Assembly (NCBI RefSeq): GCF_024519725.1
Contig: NZ_JALJRK010000004.1
Coordinates: 103,473 to 167,472, forward strand
Direction of reading: 5' to 3'
DNA: 64,000 bases
Origin: Microvirga sp. Mcv34
GTDB lineage: Bacteria; Pseudomonadota; Alphaproteobacteria; Rhizobiales; Beijerinckiaceae
In this document: positions 39,661 to 50,490 of the stretch, piece after piece
Layout of the letters: every line of letters begins with the position of its first letter
Numbering within the stretch: the stretch's first letter is position 1
The notes under the pieces: generated by a model
Seen by the model: only the letters and a program-made list of their open reading frames with translations
Database searches by the model: none
What the model was told of the DNA's origin: nothing
Made by a program: the position numbers and the translations under genes

Positions 39661-40980
39661 ATGGCGAGAAGGCGCATGGTTGCGGATGCTAAAGAGAGGC
39701 TCGGGCAAAAACATGCTGGCGATCCGCAGAAGACCGTAAAATTGCAAGAAAAAACTCCCAGCTCGACTCCTGGCAAACGAGGAAAAATCAGTTCTAAGCT
39801 TGACAATATTGGTCATGGGCTGATCGTTCTTCTGCCGATGGCGATGGTGGTCGCTAATCGATCCTCTCCTTTGTTTCTGGCCTGCGCCGCCTTCTTCGTG
39901 CTTGCTTCGCGTATCGCTTCCGGGGCCATCCGTCTGGATCGTTCGGCGCTCAGGGGGGTACGGGCGAGCATCCTGGTCCTCGTTCTCTGCGGGGTTGCCT
40001 ATCCGCTGATCTCCCTCAGCTGGGCGATAGGGCCGGCTACAGGCCTGTTCTCCTGGGGAGAGGCCGTGCTGCCCGCCCTGTCGAGCGCCCTCCTGATCAT
40101 GAGCTGGCGGGCCGCTCCTCCGCCGCGTTGGATGGGCGTAGCTCTCGCAGGGGCGATGCTGGTCGCTGCGGGCGTGATCCTGGGTGAGATTCTGCTCGGG
40201 TTTCCGTTGAGGCGGCTTCTAACCGATCGAGCCGTCGATGGCTTCCTTTACAACCGGACGGTGGTGACCCTCCTGCTCCTGCTGGCGCCGGTCCTCGTCC
40301 TGGTCGGCTTCCGCCGGCAGCCTGCGCTCTTCCTGGGGCTGCTTGTCCTCGGCTTGGGGACGATCCTGCTCGCAGACAGCGAAGCCGCGAAGCTCGGATT
40401 GCTGGTTGCCACCGGGACTTTCGCGCTGAGCTACGTTCCCTTTCTTTGGGTAAAGCGCCTGCTGACCGTCGTCCTTCTCGGATTGATCTGGATGCAGCCA
40501 TTTTTCGGCAGCGCCATGCGAAACCTGCCCGACATCGTGGTCCGAGCCACCGAGGCAGGACACTCGCGCGAGCGCATCGCCCTCTGGCAGGCCTTCAGCG
40601 ACGTTACACACCATTTCCCGGTTCTCGGAACGGGCTTCTCGTCCTCGCCGCATATGGGCCGCCATCCGGTTGCGGCGGCCATCGACCCTGCCTATCGTGC
40701 GATGCTCAGAATCGGCCATCCTCACAATGCCTTCCTGCAGGTCTGGGTCGAGTTGGGAGCCGTCGGCGCGGTGCTTTTGTCCGCGCTCATCCTGTGGGTT
40801 CTGAGATGCCTCTCGGGCGCGCCGCCCGACATCCGCCGCGTCGGCCTGATGACCCTCATGACGGCCAGCGCCATCGCCCTCGTCAGCCATGGCGCCTGGC
40901 AGGGCTGGTGGATCGCCGCCGTTTCCCTGGCGGCGGCGCTTTTGACCCTCCGTCCTGTTCCGCCAAACCCGATGGAGTGA
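39661..40980 (+). CDS. O-antigen ligase/polymerase-like membrane protein (Wzy_C family)
   Basis: A 439-residue polytopic membrane protein with about 11 to 12 membrane segments after a basic N-terminal tail of about 45 residues. The large periplasmic loop of the Wzy_C family lies at about 290-365, with HSRERIALWQAFSDV and the signature GHPHNAFLQVWVELGAVG. WaaL-type members attach O-antigen or other glycans to lipid A or proteins, while Wzy types polymerise them. It stands alone, with no glycosyltransferase neighbours, so its glycan is unknown. The N-terminal 40 residues are charged and poorly conserved in look; ATG 39676 is a possible alternative start. Confidence 0.82.
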   Translation: MARRRMVADAKERLGQKHAGDPQKTVKLQEKTPSSTPGKRGKISSKLDNIGHGLIVLLPMAMVVANRSSPLFLACAAFFVLASRIASGAIRLDRSALRGVRASILVLVLCGVAYPLISLSWAIGPATGLFSWGEAVLPALSSALLIMSWRAAPPPRWMGVALAGAMLVAAGVILGEILLGFPLRRLLTDRAVDGFLYNRTVVTLLLLLAPVLVLVGFRRQPALFLGLLVLGLGTILLADSEAAKLGLLVATGTFALSYVPFLWVKRLLTVVLLGLIWMQPFFGSAMRNLPDIVVRATEAGHSRERIALWQAFSDVTHHFPVLGTGFSSSPHMGRHPVAAAIDPAYRAMLRIGHPHNAFLQVWVELGAVGAVLLSALILWVLRCLSGAPPDIRRVGLMTLMTASAIALVSHGAWQGWWIAAVSLAAALLTLRPVPPNPME

Positions 40981-41116
40981 TGGCGGGCCTTCGGACCGGC
41001 CCTGCCTGAATAGTCAGGCTTGGCGGGATCCAACCCCTGTCGATCCGAGTTTGGCTTCAAACCGGATCCGATGAGCCCGCCTGGTCGCGCAGGAAGGGGC
41101 GAGACAGGGGGGGCAA

Positions 41117-41890
41117 GTGCCGCGAATCCTGACCTACAACGTACATCGCTGCATCGGGACGGACGGGCGGCTGTCCCCCACGCGGATCGCCGACGTGATC
41201 GCCGCCTGTGAGCCGGATGTGGTTGCCCTTCAGGAACTCGATGTGGGACGCCTCCGCACGGGCGGGATCGATCAGGCCCATGCGATCGCGCAAGCGCTCG
41301 GGATGCACGTGCATTTCCATGCCAGCCTGAAGGTGCTCGAGGAGGAATACGGCAATGCAATCCTGACCCACAGGCCTTCACGGCTGATGAAGGCTGCCGC
41401 GCTTCCGGGTTGGGCCCGCAAGCCCGGCCTGGAGCCGCGAGGGGGAATCTGGGCCTGCGTTCAGATCGGCGGCATCGACGTTCAGGTGATCAACACCCAT
41501 CTGGGCCTGCGCCGCCATGAGCGGTTGGCTCAGGTGGACGCCCTGCTGGGTCCGCAATGGCTCGGGCATCCGTCCTGCCGGGAGCCGGTGATCCTCGTCG
41601 GCGATCTCAACGCCACGCCCAGCTCCAGAGCCTATCGGCGGCTGGCCTCGCACCTGTGGGATGCGCAGGCGCAGGCCCCGCTCCCTCGCCCCAAGGCAAC
41701 CTTTCCCTCCCGGCTGCCGGTGCTGCGCATCGACCATGCCTTCGTCAGCCGCTCGGTGCGTGTCCTGCGGGTCGAGACCGTGCGGACGCCGCTCGCTCGC
41801 GTCGCCTCGGATCACCTGCCGCTCCTGGTCGAGTTCCAGGTCGCCCAGGGCAAGGCGCACAGGCACGACCTCGCTCATGCACAGGAATAA
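41117..41890 (+). CDS. Endonuclease/exonuclease/phosphatase family protein, YbhP-like
   Basis: A 257-residue metal-dependent phosphoesterase starting at GTG 41117 after a G-run. The EEP-fold residues are present: N8 (TYNVHR), E in VALQELDVG, H in INTHLGLRRHER, D and N in VGDLNATPSS, D in RIDHAFVS and the final SDHLPLLVEF. No signal peptide. It is followed by a YbhN-type membrane protein and then a convergent cardiolipin-synthase-like gene. These three families are neighbours in E. coli as ybhP, clsB and ybhN, suggesting a shared role in membrane phospholipid handling. Substrate unknown. Confidence 0.85.
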   Translation: MPRILTYNVHRCIGTDGRLSPTRIADVIAACEPDVVALQELDVGRLRTGGIDQAHAIAQALGMHVHFHASLKVLEEEYGNAILTHRPSRLMKAAALPGWARKPGLEPRGGIWACVQIGGIDVQVINTHLGLRRHERLAQVDALLGPQWLGHPSCREPVILVGDLNATPSSRAYRRLASHLWDAQAQAPLPRPKATFPSRLPVLRIDHAFVSRSVRVLRVETVRTPLARVASDHLPLLVEFQVAQGKAHRHDLAHAQE

Positions 41891-41995
41891 GTGAGACCGG
41901 AGGCATCTGTGACGGATCGCACCGCGCTCCGCCGCGTTTAGCTCCACGGAGCGGAGCCGTTTCGGAGGCTCGCCCTAACAGGTCGAGGAGTGCGG

Positions 41996-42937
41996 ATGCG
42001 GAACTGGAAATACGTGATTGCTGCGGCGGCCGTCGGCCTTGCGGCTTTCCTTCTCTACCGCACCCTCAGCCGCTACAGCCTGGACCAGCTGGTCGCCGCC
42101 GTGACGGCCGTGCCTGCCCCCCGGCTTCTGGGAGCGGCAGGCTTCGCCGCCGCGAGCTACCTGTCCCTGACCTTCTTCGATTATCTGGCCCTGCATTACG
42201 TGAAACGGCCGCTGCCATATCGTAAGGCGGCCCTGGCCTCTTTCACGGCCCTGTCCCTCGGGCACAATATCGGGCTGGCCGCCTTGAGCAGCGGCGCAGT
42301 GCGCTACCGCTTCTACAACCGCTGGGGCCTGAAGACGGGCGAGGTCGCCAAGGTGATCGTCTTCTGCGGGATCACGGTCGGGCTGGGCCTTCTGGTCTTG
42401 GGAGGAGCGGCGCTCCTGTTGCGCTCCGGGCTGGCGGTGGAGATCACGGGACTGACCCGGCTGGTCGTCCTCGCCCTCGGGGCGGGCTGCCTCGCGCTTC
42501 CCGGCCTGTACCTCGTCCTGTCGGCCTTCGTCCGAAAGCCTCTGACGATCCGGCGCTGGTCGCTCGAGATGCCGCCCCTCAAGCTCGCCATCGGGCAGGT
42601 CGTTGTCGGCTCCGTGAACTTCGCATTCGTAGTGGCCTGCCTTCATCAGGCGCTCGCGGCCGTAGCCGATGTCGCCTATCTGGGCGTGGCATCGGTCTAT
42701 GTGATCGCCAACGCGACGGCCCTGGTCAGCCATGTTCCCGGCGGCCTGGGGGTCATCGAGAGCGTTGTCATGTATCTGCTGCCGCAGAAAGACCTGATCG
42801 GACCGCTTCTCGTGTTTCGGTTCGTCTACTTCCTCGTGCCGCTCGTCCTCGGCGGCATCCTGTTCGCCGTCACGGAGCTCGTCTACCGCCGCAAGGGCAA
42901 TGCCTATGTGGGCGACGGGGTCGGCGCGGAGGCGTGA
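41996..42937 (+). CDS. YbhN/UPF0104 family membrane protein (LPG synthase transmembrane-domain-like)
   Basis: A 313-residue inner-membrane protein with about 8 membrane segments. ATG 41996 is preferred over the in-frame GTG at 41990, because GAGGAG ends at 41990 and gives normal spacing. Family marks are SFTALSLGHNIGLAALSSGAVRYRFY and SHVPGGLGVIESVVMYLLP, which occur in the membrane part of lysylphosphatidylglycerol synthases and in stand-alone flippase-like YbhN proteins. The soluble aminoacyl-transfer domain is absent. It shares its 3' end region with the convergent phospholipase-D-type gene (3 bases between). A role in lipid flipping or transport is plausible but unproved. Confidence 0.85.
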   Translation: MRNWKYVIAAAAVGLAAFLLYRTLSRYSLDQLVAAVTAVPAPRLLGAAGFAAASYLSLTFFDYLALHYVKRPLPYRKAALASFTALSLGHNIGLAALSSGAVRYRFYNRWGLKTGEVAKVIVFCGITVGLGLLVLGGAALLLRSGLAVEITGLTRLVVLALGAGCLALPGLYLVLSAFVRKPLTIRRWSLEMPPLKLAIGQVVVGSVNFAFVVACLHQALAAVADVAYLGVASVYVIANATALVSHVPGGLGVIESVVMYLLPQKDLIGPLLVFRFVYFLVPLVLGGILFAVTELVYRRKGNAYVGDGVGAEA

Positions 42938-42940
42938 GGC

Positions 42941-44452
42941 CTATTCCCGGAGGCGTTTGAACAGGGACAGGGGCTCGAAGGGTTCGAGCGGATCGAGGAG
43001 CCCTGTGCCCGTAGCCGGCACGGCCGGGCCATCATCCGTCATGGCCTGGAAGGCACGAAGCCCACGAATGTTCGTGTTGAGCTGCTCGACGGCCGCGATG
43101 AGGGATCCGCCATTGGCATCGAGAGCCCTGCTGAGTGTCTCGGGATCCACATCCAGATGCTCCGCGAGGAGGCGGTTGCGAAGCGCCACGATGGTCCGGC
43201 GCATCTCCTCCGTCGTAGCCTCGATAGCGGCATCGCATTCGCTGTCGAGGCCGATGGAGCGGTTGTTCAGGTTCGAGGAACCGATGCGGACGAAGACGTC
43301 ATCCACGATGATGAGCTTGGAATGGATCAGGACCTGGCATTCCCCGCCTTTCCCGTTGGGGATGACCGGGTAATAGACCCGCAGGCGGCCATGGCGGTCA
43401 CATTGGCGCAGGCGACGGATCAGCCGGTCCCGGTTGGTCCCCATGACCAACTCCTCGGCCCAACCGTGGGACTCGTGGGTCTGGATGACGACGATCTCGG
43501 GGCCGTCGGGATCGGCGAGAAGCCGCTCCAGCACGTCGCCCACATAGGGGGCCGTCATGTACTGTGCTTCGATGTAAATCGCCTCTTTCGCGGCCGAGAG
43601 CGCATCCAGGGTGAGCGCCGCGGCCTCGTTGGCGGCAGGCTGCTCGCCCCAGGCCGGATAGGTCCGGGCGATGGCGACCGGGGCGCGGCGGAAATCGGCC
43701 GCGAGCCCGTCAGGCCAGGGATCCGCACTGGCCGGAGCTGGGGCAAGCTCTTGGCCGGTGGCGAACTTCCAGCGCCCGTAGGCCACCTCGGCGATCGCGC
43801 GCGCGGCTTCCCCATCGACCGCCATCTGGAGATCGTGAACGGGTTCGTAGATGGTCCCGTCGTCCTTCAGCCGGATCGGGTCGTCGCAGGCATGGCGGCA
43901 GGTGTCCCAACGCTCGACGGTCAGGTCCATGCCGCCGATGAAGGCCAGAGTGTCGTCGATGCAGACGATCTTTTGGTGATGGGCGGCGTAGAGGGGGTGA
44001 TGGGTGTCGAGCTTGAGCTGCAGGCGCGGGTGGTTCTGCCAATCGGCGCCGAAGATCAGCGGACCCGGCGCTCCCGGGGCATGAACGACCGCGATGCTCC
44101 AGACGAGGATTCTGACCTCGAGCTCAGGCTGCGCCTCGACGAGCGAGCGGAGCAGCGGACCGAGCGGCGGCGATTCCTCGGCGGCGAGATCGGGCCGCAG
44201 GCGGATGCTGCCGTCGAAATCCCAACCGATGATGATGATCGAGCGGCGGGCCTTTCGCAGGGCGGCTTCAAGACTGGCGAAATAGGCGGCGCCGTCGATC
44301 AGGACGCTCGCCCGATCGGCCTCGGCCACGCGCCAGCAATTCTGCCCCGGACGCAGGATTGGGCCCGCAGGCGGTGTCACCGCCGCCGGAACCCTGTCGA
44401 GGACCTGCCTGCTTGTCTCTTCTTCTAAAAGTTGCACGTCAGCCACGATCAT
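42941..44452 (-). CDS. Phospholipase D/cardiolipin synthase-like protein
   Basis: A 503-residue protein with two HKD motifs: AAHHQKIVCIDDTLAFIGG in the first half and HSKLIIVDDVFVRIGSSN in the second. The intervening RSIIIIGWDFDGSIRLR and SLEAALRKAR strands are typical of bacterial PLD enzymes. Two HKD halves form one active site that moves phosphatidyl groups (cardiolipin synthesis) or hydrolyses phospholipid. There is no clear N-terminal membrane anchor, unlike ClsA, which makes it closer to ClsB. ATG 44452 is chosen; the frame extends to 44560 with a hydrophobic but weak leader. It converges on the YbhN-like gene, completing a YbhP-YbhN-ClsB-like set. Confidence 0.87.
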   Translation of the reverse strand: MIVADVQLLEEETSRQVLDRVPAAVTPPAGPILRPGQNCWRVAEADRASVLIDGAAYFASLEAALRKARRSIIIIGWDFDGSIRLRPDLAAEESPPLGPLLRSLVEAQPELEVRILVWSIAVVHAPGAPGPLIFGADWQNHPRLQLKLDTHHPLYAAHHQKIVCIDDTLAFIGGMDLTVERWDTCRHACDDPIRLKDDGTIYEPVHDLQMAVDGEAARAIAEVAYGRWKFATGQELAPAPASADPWPDGLAADFRRAPVAIARTYPAWGEQPAANEAAALTLDALSAAKEAIYIEAQYMTAPYVGDVLERLLADPDGPEIVVIQTHESHGWAEELVMGTNRDRLIRRLRQCDRHGRLRVYYPVIPNGKGGECQVLIHSKLIIVDDVFVRIGSSNLNNRSIGLDSECDAAIEATTEEMRRTIVALRNRLLAEHLDVDPETLSRALDANGGSLIAAVEQLNTNIRGLRAFQAMTDDGPAVPATGTGLLDPLEPFEPLSLFKRLRE

Positions 44453-44815
44453 GAACGGAGTGACTTGCCAACTCGGGACTGAAGCCAAGGTTCCGGATGG
44501 ATACAGGCAGGGATCGGGCGCTGCATCGGGGATAGAGGCGGCGAGTACCAGGACGATCAACGTTCGTCGGCAGAGCCGGGCCGACCGCGTTCCGGAGGGG
44601 CGTGATCGCGTCCGCCGAAAACTTCATCCGAATGCGCATCAAGTTCGAGCAAACATTTGCCCCTGAATCAGCCGGTAGCCGTTGCCATTCGCCGGAACTG
44701 CCTAATAATTTACATAGTTCAATTTCCGATGAGCGCTCAACCTTGTGACTGGAGGGTACCCCCAGTCTCTTGGCGCGGCATCCGGGCAAGGAAGAGCATC
44801 AGGACGAAGGCGGTC
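44453..44815. other. Intergenic region between divergent PLD-like and DUF2934 genes
   Basis: The left 108 bases could be an N-terminal extension of the PLD-like gene if it starts at 44560. The remainder has no supported gene or repeat; a less GC-rich stretch (TAATAATTTACATAGTTCAA, 44701-44720) may contain a promoter. Confidence 0.35.
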
Positions 44816-45154
44816 ATGGACAAGCAAATCGAAGAAAGAATCCGTGAGAGGGCATATGAGCTCTGGATGCGGCACGGCAGCATTCACGGTAAGGCGGACG
44901 AGTTTTGGTATCAGGCCGAGCGCGAGCTTCTCGGTGAGGGGAGCGAGACGGAAGGCACGAAGGCGCCGATCATCGACCCGGCGCCATTGGGCATGACGAG
45001 CATGACGGCGGATGAAGAGCTGGTGAGCCCGGCGGCGCCGAAGACCCGCAAGAAGCGCACTCCTGCGACCGCGGTTCCCATGGCGCCTGTCGCGGATGGA
45101 GGCGAGACGCCCGTAGCTGCGCCGAAGCGCAGGCGTTCGACGCGCGCGACCTGA
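44816..45154 (+). CDS. DUF2934 domain protein
   Basis: A 112-residue protein. ATG 44816 has GAAGG upstream; the frame is open to 44657 but without coding look. Residues 1-40 match the DUF2934 pattern (EERIRERAYELWMRHGSIHG, then DEFWYQAERELLG). The rest is low-complexity, alanine-, proline- and threonine-rich with a strongly basic end (APKRRRSTRAT, KTRKKRTPATA), like a nucleic-acid-binding or disordered tail. Function unknown. It lies 153 bases upstream of glgC in the same direction; in related genomes DUF2934 proteins are frequent near stress or glycogen genes, but that is only a general impression. Confidence 0.75.
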   Translation: MDKQIEERIRERAYELWMRHGSIHGKADEFWYQAERELLGEGSETEGTKAPIIDPAPLGMTSMTADEELVSPAAPKTRKKRTPATAVPMAPVADGGETPVAAPKRRRSTRAT

Positions 45155-45307
45155 GGTCTGACACGACATGAGCCTTCGACCGATGCGGCCGGGGGCTCGA
45201 GGGGCAAGAGGAAAACTGAGGCCCGTATCGACAAGCGAAGAACTTGCGGGCGGTTTCAGCGTCTATAGAGCGGGGCAGGTAGCTGCCGTTGATGTGAGGA
45301 CCCGGTC

Positions 45308-46591
45308 TTGCCTATTTCCAGCGTTTCGAATGCCCCTCTCGCCCGCCATGCGATGGCTTACATTCTCGCCGGCGGACGCGGCAGCCGCCTGATGGAGTTG
45401 ACCGACATCCGCGCCAAGCCCGCCGTTTATTTCGGCGGCAATACGCGGATCATCGACTTCGCCCTGTCCAATGCCCTCAATTCCGGCATCAGGCGCATCG
45501 GTGTGGCCACCCAGTACAAGGCGCACAGCCTCATCCGCCATCTCCAGCGCGGTTGGAACTTCTTCCGTGCCGAACGGAACGAGAGCTTCGACATCCTGCC
45601 GGCCAGCCAGCGCGTCTCGGAGACCATGTGGTACGAGGGCACGGCCGATGCGGTGTACCAGAACATCGACATCATCTCGAGCATCGACCCGGAATACATC
45701 ATCATTCTTGCAGGCGACCACGTCTACAAGATGGATTACGAGATCATGCTGCGGCAGCACGTCGATTCGGGAGCCGACGTCACCGTTGGCTGTCTCGAAG
45801 TGCCGCGTATGGAGGCGGTCGGCTTCGGCGTGATGGCCGTCGACGAGACGGACCGCATCATCTCATTCCTGGAAAAGCCCGCCGATCCTCCGGGCATGCC
45901 GGATAAGCCCGACATGGCGCTGGCCAGCATGGGCATCTACGTCTTCAACACCCGCTTCCTCTTCGAGCAGCTGCGGCGGGACGTGGAAGCGCCCGGCTCG
46001 AACCGAGATTTCGGCAAGGACATCATCCCCTACCTGGTCCAGCATGGAAAAGCCGTGGCCCATCGCTTCACGACATCCTGCGTCCGCTCCGGCGCCGAAG
46101 CAGGCGGGAGCGATGCGGAATCCTATTGGCGCGATGTCGGCACGGTCGATGCTTATTGGGAAGCCAATATCGACCTCACGGCCATCGTCCCGTCGCTCGA
46201 TCTCTACGATCGCGACTGGCCGATCTCAACCTTCTCTGAGACATGGCCACCGGCGAAATTCGTTCACGACGAGGACGGCCGGCGCGGTCATGCCATCAAC
46301 TCGCTGGTGTCCAGCGGCTGCATCGTGTCCGGTGCCGCCCTGCGCCGGTCTCTCGTCTTCACGGCCGTCCACATGCATTCCCATGCCGACGTGGAGGGCG
46401 CGGTCATTCTTCCCTTCGTGGAGATCGGCCGCGGCGCGCGGTTGAAGAACGTGGTCATCGATCGCGGTGTCCGCATTCCCGATGGGCTGGTGGTCGGCGA
46501 GGAGCCCGAGCTGGATGCCCGACGCTTCCGCCGCACAGAGAAGGGCGTGTGTCTCATCACCAAGCCGATGATCGAGAGATTGTCGGGATGA
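45308..46591 (+). CDS. glgC: Glucose-1-phosphate adenylyltransferase
   Basis: A 427-residue enzyme (usual bacterial length 420-430) that makes ADP-glucose from glucose-1-phosphate and ATP, the committed step of glycogen synthesis. Visible: [28 protein letters not shown] (nucleotide and allosteric loop), [30 protein letters not shown] sugar-phosphate site, and the C-terminal beta-helix ([30 protein letters not shown]). TTG 45308 with GAGGA upstream gives full length; ATG 45353 would cut residues before the nucleotide loop. GlgA starts inside its stop codon. Alphaproteobacterial forms are usually activated by fructose-6-phosphate or pyruvate. Confidence 0.96.
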   Translation: MPISSVSNAPLARHAMAYILAGGRGSRLMELTDIRAKPAVYFGGNTRIIDFALSNALNSGIRRIGVATQYKAHSLIRHLQRGWNFFRAERNESFDILPASQRVSETMWYEGTADAVYQNIDIISSIDPEYIIILAGDHVYKMDYEIMLRQHVDSGADVTVGCLEVPRMEAVGFGVMAVDETDRIISFLEKPADPPGMPDKPDMALASMGIYVFNTRFLFEQLRRDVEAPGSNRDFGKDIIPYLVQHGKAVAHRFTTSCVRSGAEAGGSDAESYWRDVGTVDAYWEANIDLTAIVPSLDLYDRDWPISTFSETWPPAKFVHDEDGRRGHAINSLVSSGCIVSGAALRRSLVFTAVHMHSHADVEGAVILPFVEIGRGARLKNVVIDRGVRIPDGLVVGEEPELDARRFRRTEKGVCLITKPMIERLSG

Positions 46592-48033
46592 AGCCTCTGA
46601 ACGTTCTGTCGGTCGCGTCGGAGGTCTTTCCCATCATCAAGACAGGCGGATTGGCCGATGTGGCCGGCGCCCTGCCGTCCGCGCTTGCCGAGGAGGGCGT
46701 GACCGTCGTCACGCTCATGCCGGGTTATCCCGCGGTTCTGAAAGCTTTGGAGAGCACGGAAGTCGTGCATCAGTATCCCGCCTTCTTCGGCGGAGCGGCA
46801 CGTCTCCTGTCCGGCCGGGCGGCCGGGCTCGATCTCTTCGTCATCGATGCGCCCCATCTCTTCGAGCGTCCGGGCTCGCCGTATCTCGCGCCGAACGGCC
46901 GCGACTGGCCGGACAATGCCCGGCGTTTCGCGGCGCTCGCCCGGGCCGCCGCCGATATCGGGCAGGGGCTTGCTCCCGCCTTCGTGCCCGACGTCGTTCA
47001 TGCCCACGACTGGCAGGCGGGTCTCGTGCCCGTCTATCTGAGCCTCACCGGCCAACCTCGTCCCGGTACGGTCGTCACGATCCACAACATCGCCTTCCAG
47101 GGCATCTTTCCGGCCGATCTCCTGTTCGAGGTCGGTCTGCCCGCGAGCGTGTTCACGGTCGATGGCGTCGAATATTACGGGCAGATCGGGTTCCTGAAGG
47201 GCGGTCTGCAGCTCGCGGATCGGATCACCACCGTATCGCCGACCTACGCCAAGGAGATCCAGACGCCGGAGGGTGGGATGGGGCTCGACGGGTTGCTGCG
47301 TGCGCGGGCGGGCGTCGTGTCCGGCATTCTCAACGGCATCGACGACAAGGTTTGGGATCCCGCGACCGACCAGCACCTGGCGCTCACCTATGACCGCGAC
47401 AGCCTGGAACGGCGCGCGGCCAACAAGCGGGCGCTCCAGGAAAGGCTCGGTCTGAAGCCCGATCCCGATGCGCTGCTGTTCGGGGTCGTCAGCCGCCTGT
47501 CGGAACAGAAGGGCCTCGACCTCGTGCTTGCCGGCCTCTCCCGCCTGCTCACCGAGGGCGCGCAGCTGGCTCTGCTGGGCGCAGGGGATCGCGCCCTGGA
47601 AGAAAGCTTCCAGACGGCGCGCATCGTCTATCCCGGTCAGGTCGGATGCGTCATTGGCTACGACGAGAAGCTGGCTCACCAGATTCAGGGTGGAAGCGAC
47701 GCGCTTCTCGTGCCGTCGCGGTTCGAGCCCTGCGGCCTGACGCAGCTCTGCGCCATGCGCTACGGGAGCCTCCCGGTCGTGTCGCGCGTGGGCGGACTGG
47801 CCGACACGATCATCGACGCCAACGAGATGGCCATCGCCACCGGGGCCGGGACGGGCTTCCAGTTCGGGCCCACCACGTTCGGCGCAACCCTGGATGTCAT
47901 CGACCGGGTGAAGGCCCTGTGGCGCGACAAGGATAGCTGGCAGCGCCTGCAGCTGAACGGTATGGCGGCCGACCTGAGCTGGCACCGCCCGGCGCGCCAA
48001 TACGCCAATCTGTATCGTGGTGTTCGAGGGTAA
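46588..48033 (+). CDS. glgA: Glycogen synthase (ADP-glucose dependent, GT5), first copy
   Basis: A 481-residue GT5 glucosyltransferase, typical length. K18 in [12 protein letters not shown] is the conserved KTGGL motif for ADP-glucose, [10 protein letters not shown] follows in the first Rossmann domain, and [11 protein letters not shown] with the catalytic glutamate and GGLADTI lie in the second. It extends alpha-1,4-glucan chains. ATG 46588 overlaps the glgC TGA (ATGA), so the pair is coupled. A second GlgA at 59807 differs in many positions and is not adjacent to glgC. A REP-like repeat lies just after this gene, between it and convergent glgX. Confidence 0.96.
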   Translation: MKPLNVLSVASEVFPIIKTGGLADVAGALPSALAEEGVTVVTLMPGYPAVLKALESTEVVHQYPAFFGGAARLLSGRAAGLDLFVIDAPHLFERPGSPYLAPNGRDWPDNARRFAALARAAADIGQGLAPAFVPDVVHAHDWQAGLVPVYLSLTGQPRPGTVVTIHNIAFQGIFPADLLFEVGLPASVFTVDGVEYYGQIGFLKGGLQLADRITTVSPTYAKEIQTPEGGMGLDGLLRARAGVVSGILNGIDDKVWDPATDQHLALTYDRDSLERRAANKRALQERLGLKPDPDALLFGVVSRLSEQKGLDLVLAGLSRLLTEGAQLALLGAGDRALEESFQTARIVYPGQVGCVIGYDEKLAHQIQGGSDALLVPSRFEPCGLTQLCAMRYGSLPVVSRVGGLADTIIDANEMAIATGAGTGFQFGPTTFGATLDVIDRVKALWRDKDSWQRLQLNGMAADLSWHRPARQYANLYRGVRG

Positions 48034-48066
48034 CGAGGGAAAATTCGCAGAAGCGTGCCCTTACAG

Positions 48067-48155
48067 GTCATCACCGGCGTTGTGCCGGTGAGCTCTATTA
48101 CATGAAGCGCAGAGCCTCACCGTATCGAGATGGCCGGGACAAGTCCGGTGATGAC
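48067..48155. repeat. REP-like double-hairpin element between glgA and glgX
   Basis: The ends GTCATCACCGG (48067-48077) and CCGGTGATGAC (48145-48155) are perfect inverted copies. The left half has its own hairpin, CACCGGC-GTTGT-GCCGGTG, and the right half has GGCCGGGACAAGTCCGG. Such elements are common between convergent genes in alphaproteobacteria. The family differs from the repeat at 1374-1500. Confidence 0.65.
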
Positions 48156-48202
48156 GTCATGGGGTCAATGAGCAAAGGGCCGGTGCTCACACCTGTTCCC
48201 AA

Positions 48203-50410
<2,208 letters not shown>

Positions 50411-50490
50411 CGGGGATCTCGGAAAACAAGCGGAGCAAAACCTTCATTTCGACAACGCACAAGCCTGCACGAGGTCCCGGGCAAGCTGAA

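Noticed and set aside
39431-39739. A 102-residue plus-strand frame upstream of the O-antigen-ligase-like gene
   Set aside because: It overlaps the start of that gene, lacks a ribosome site and has no coding look.
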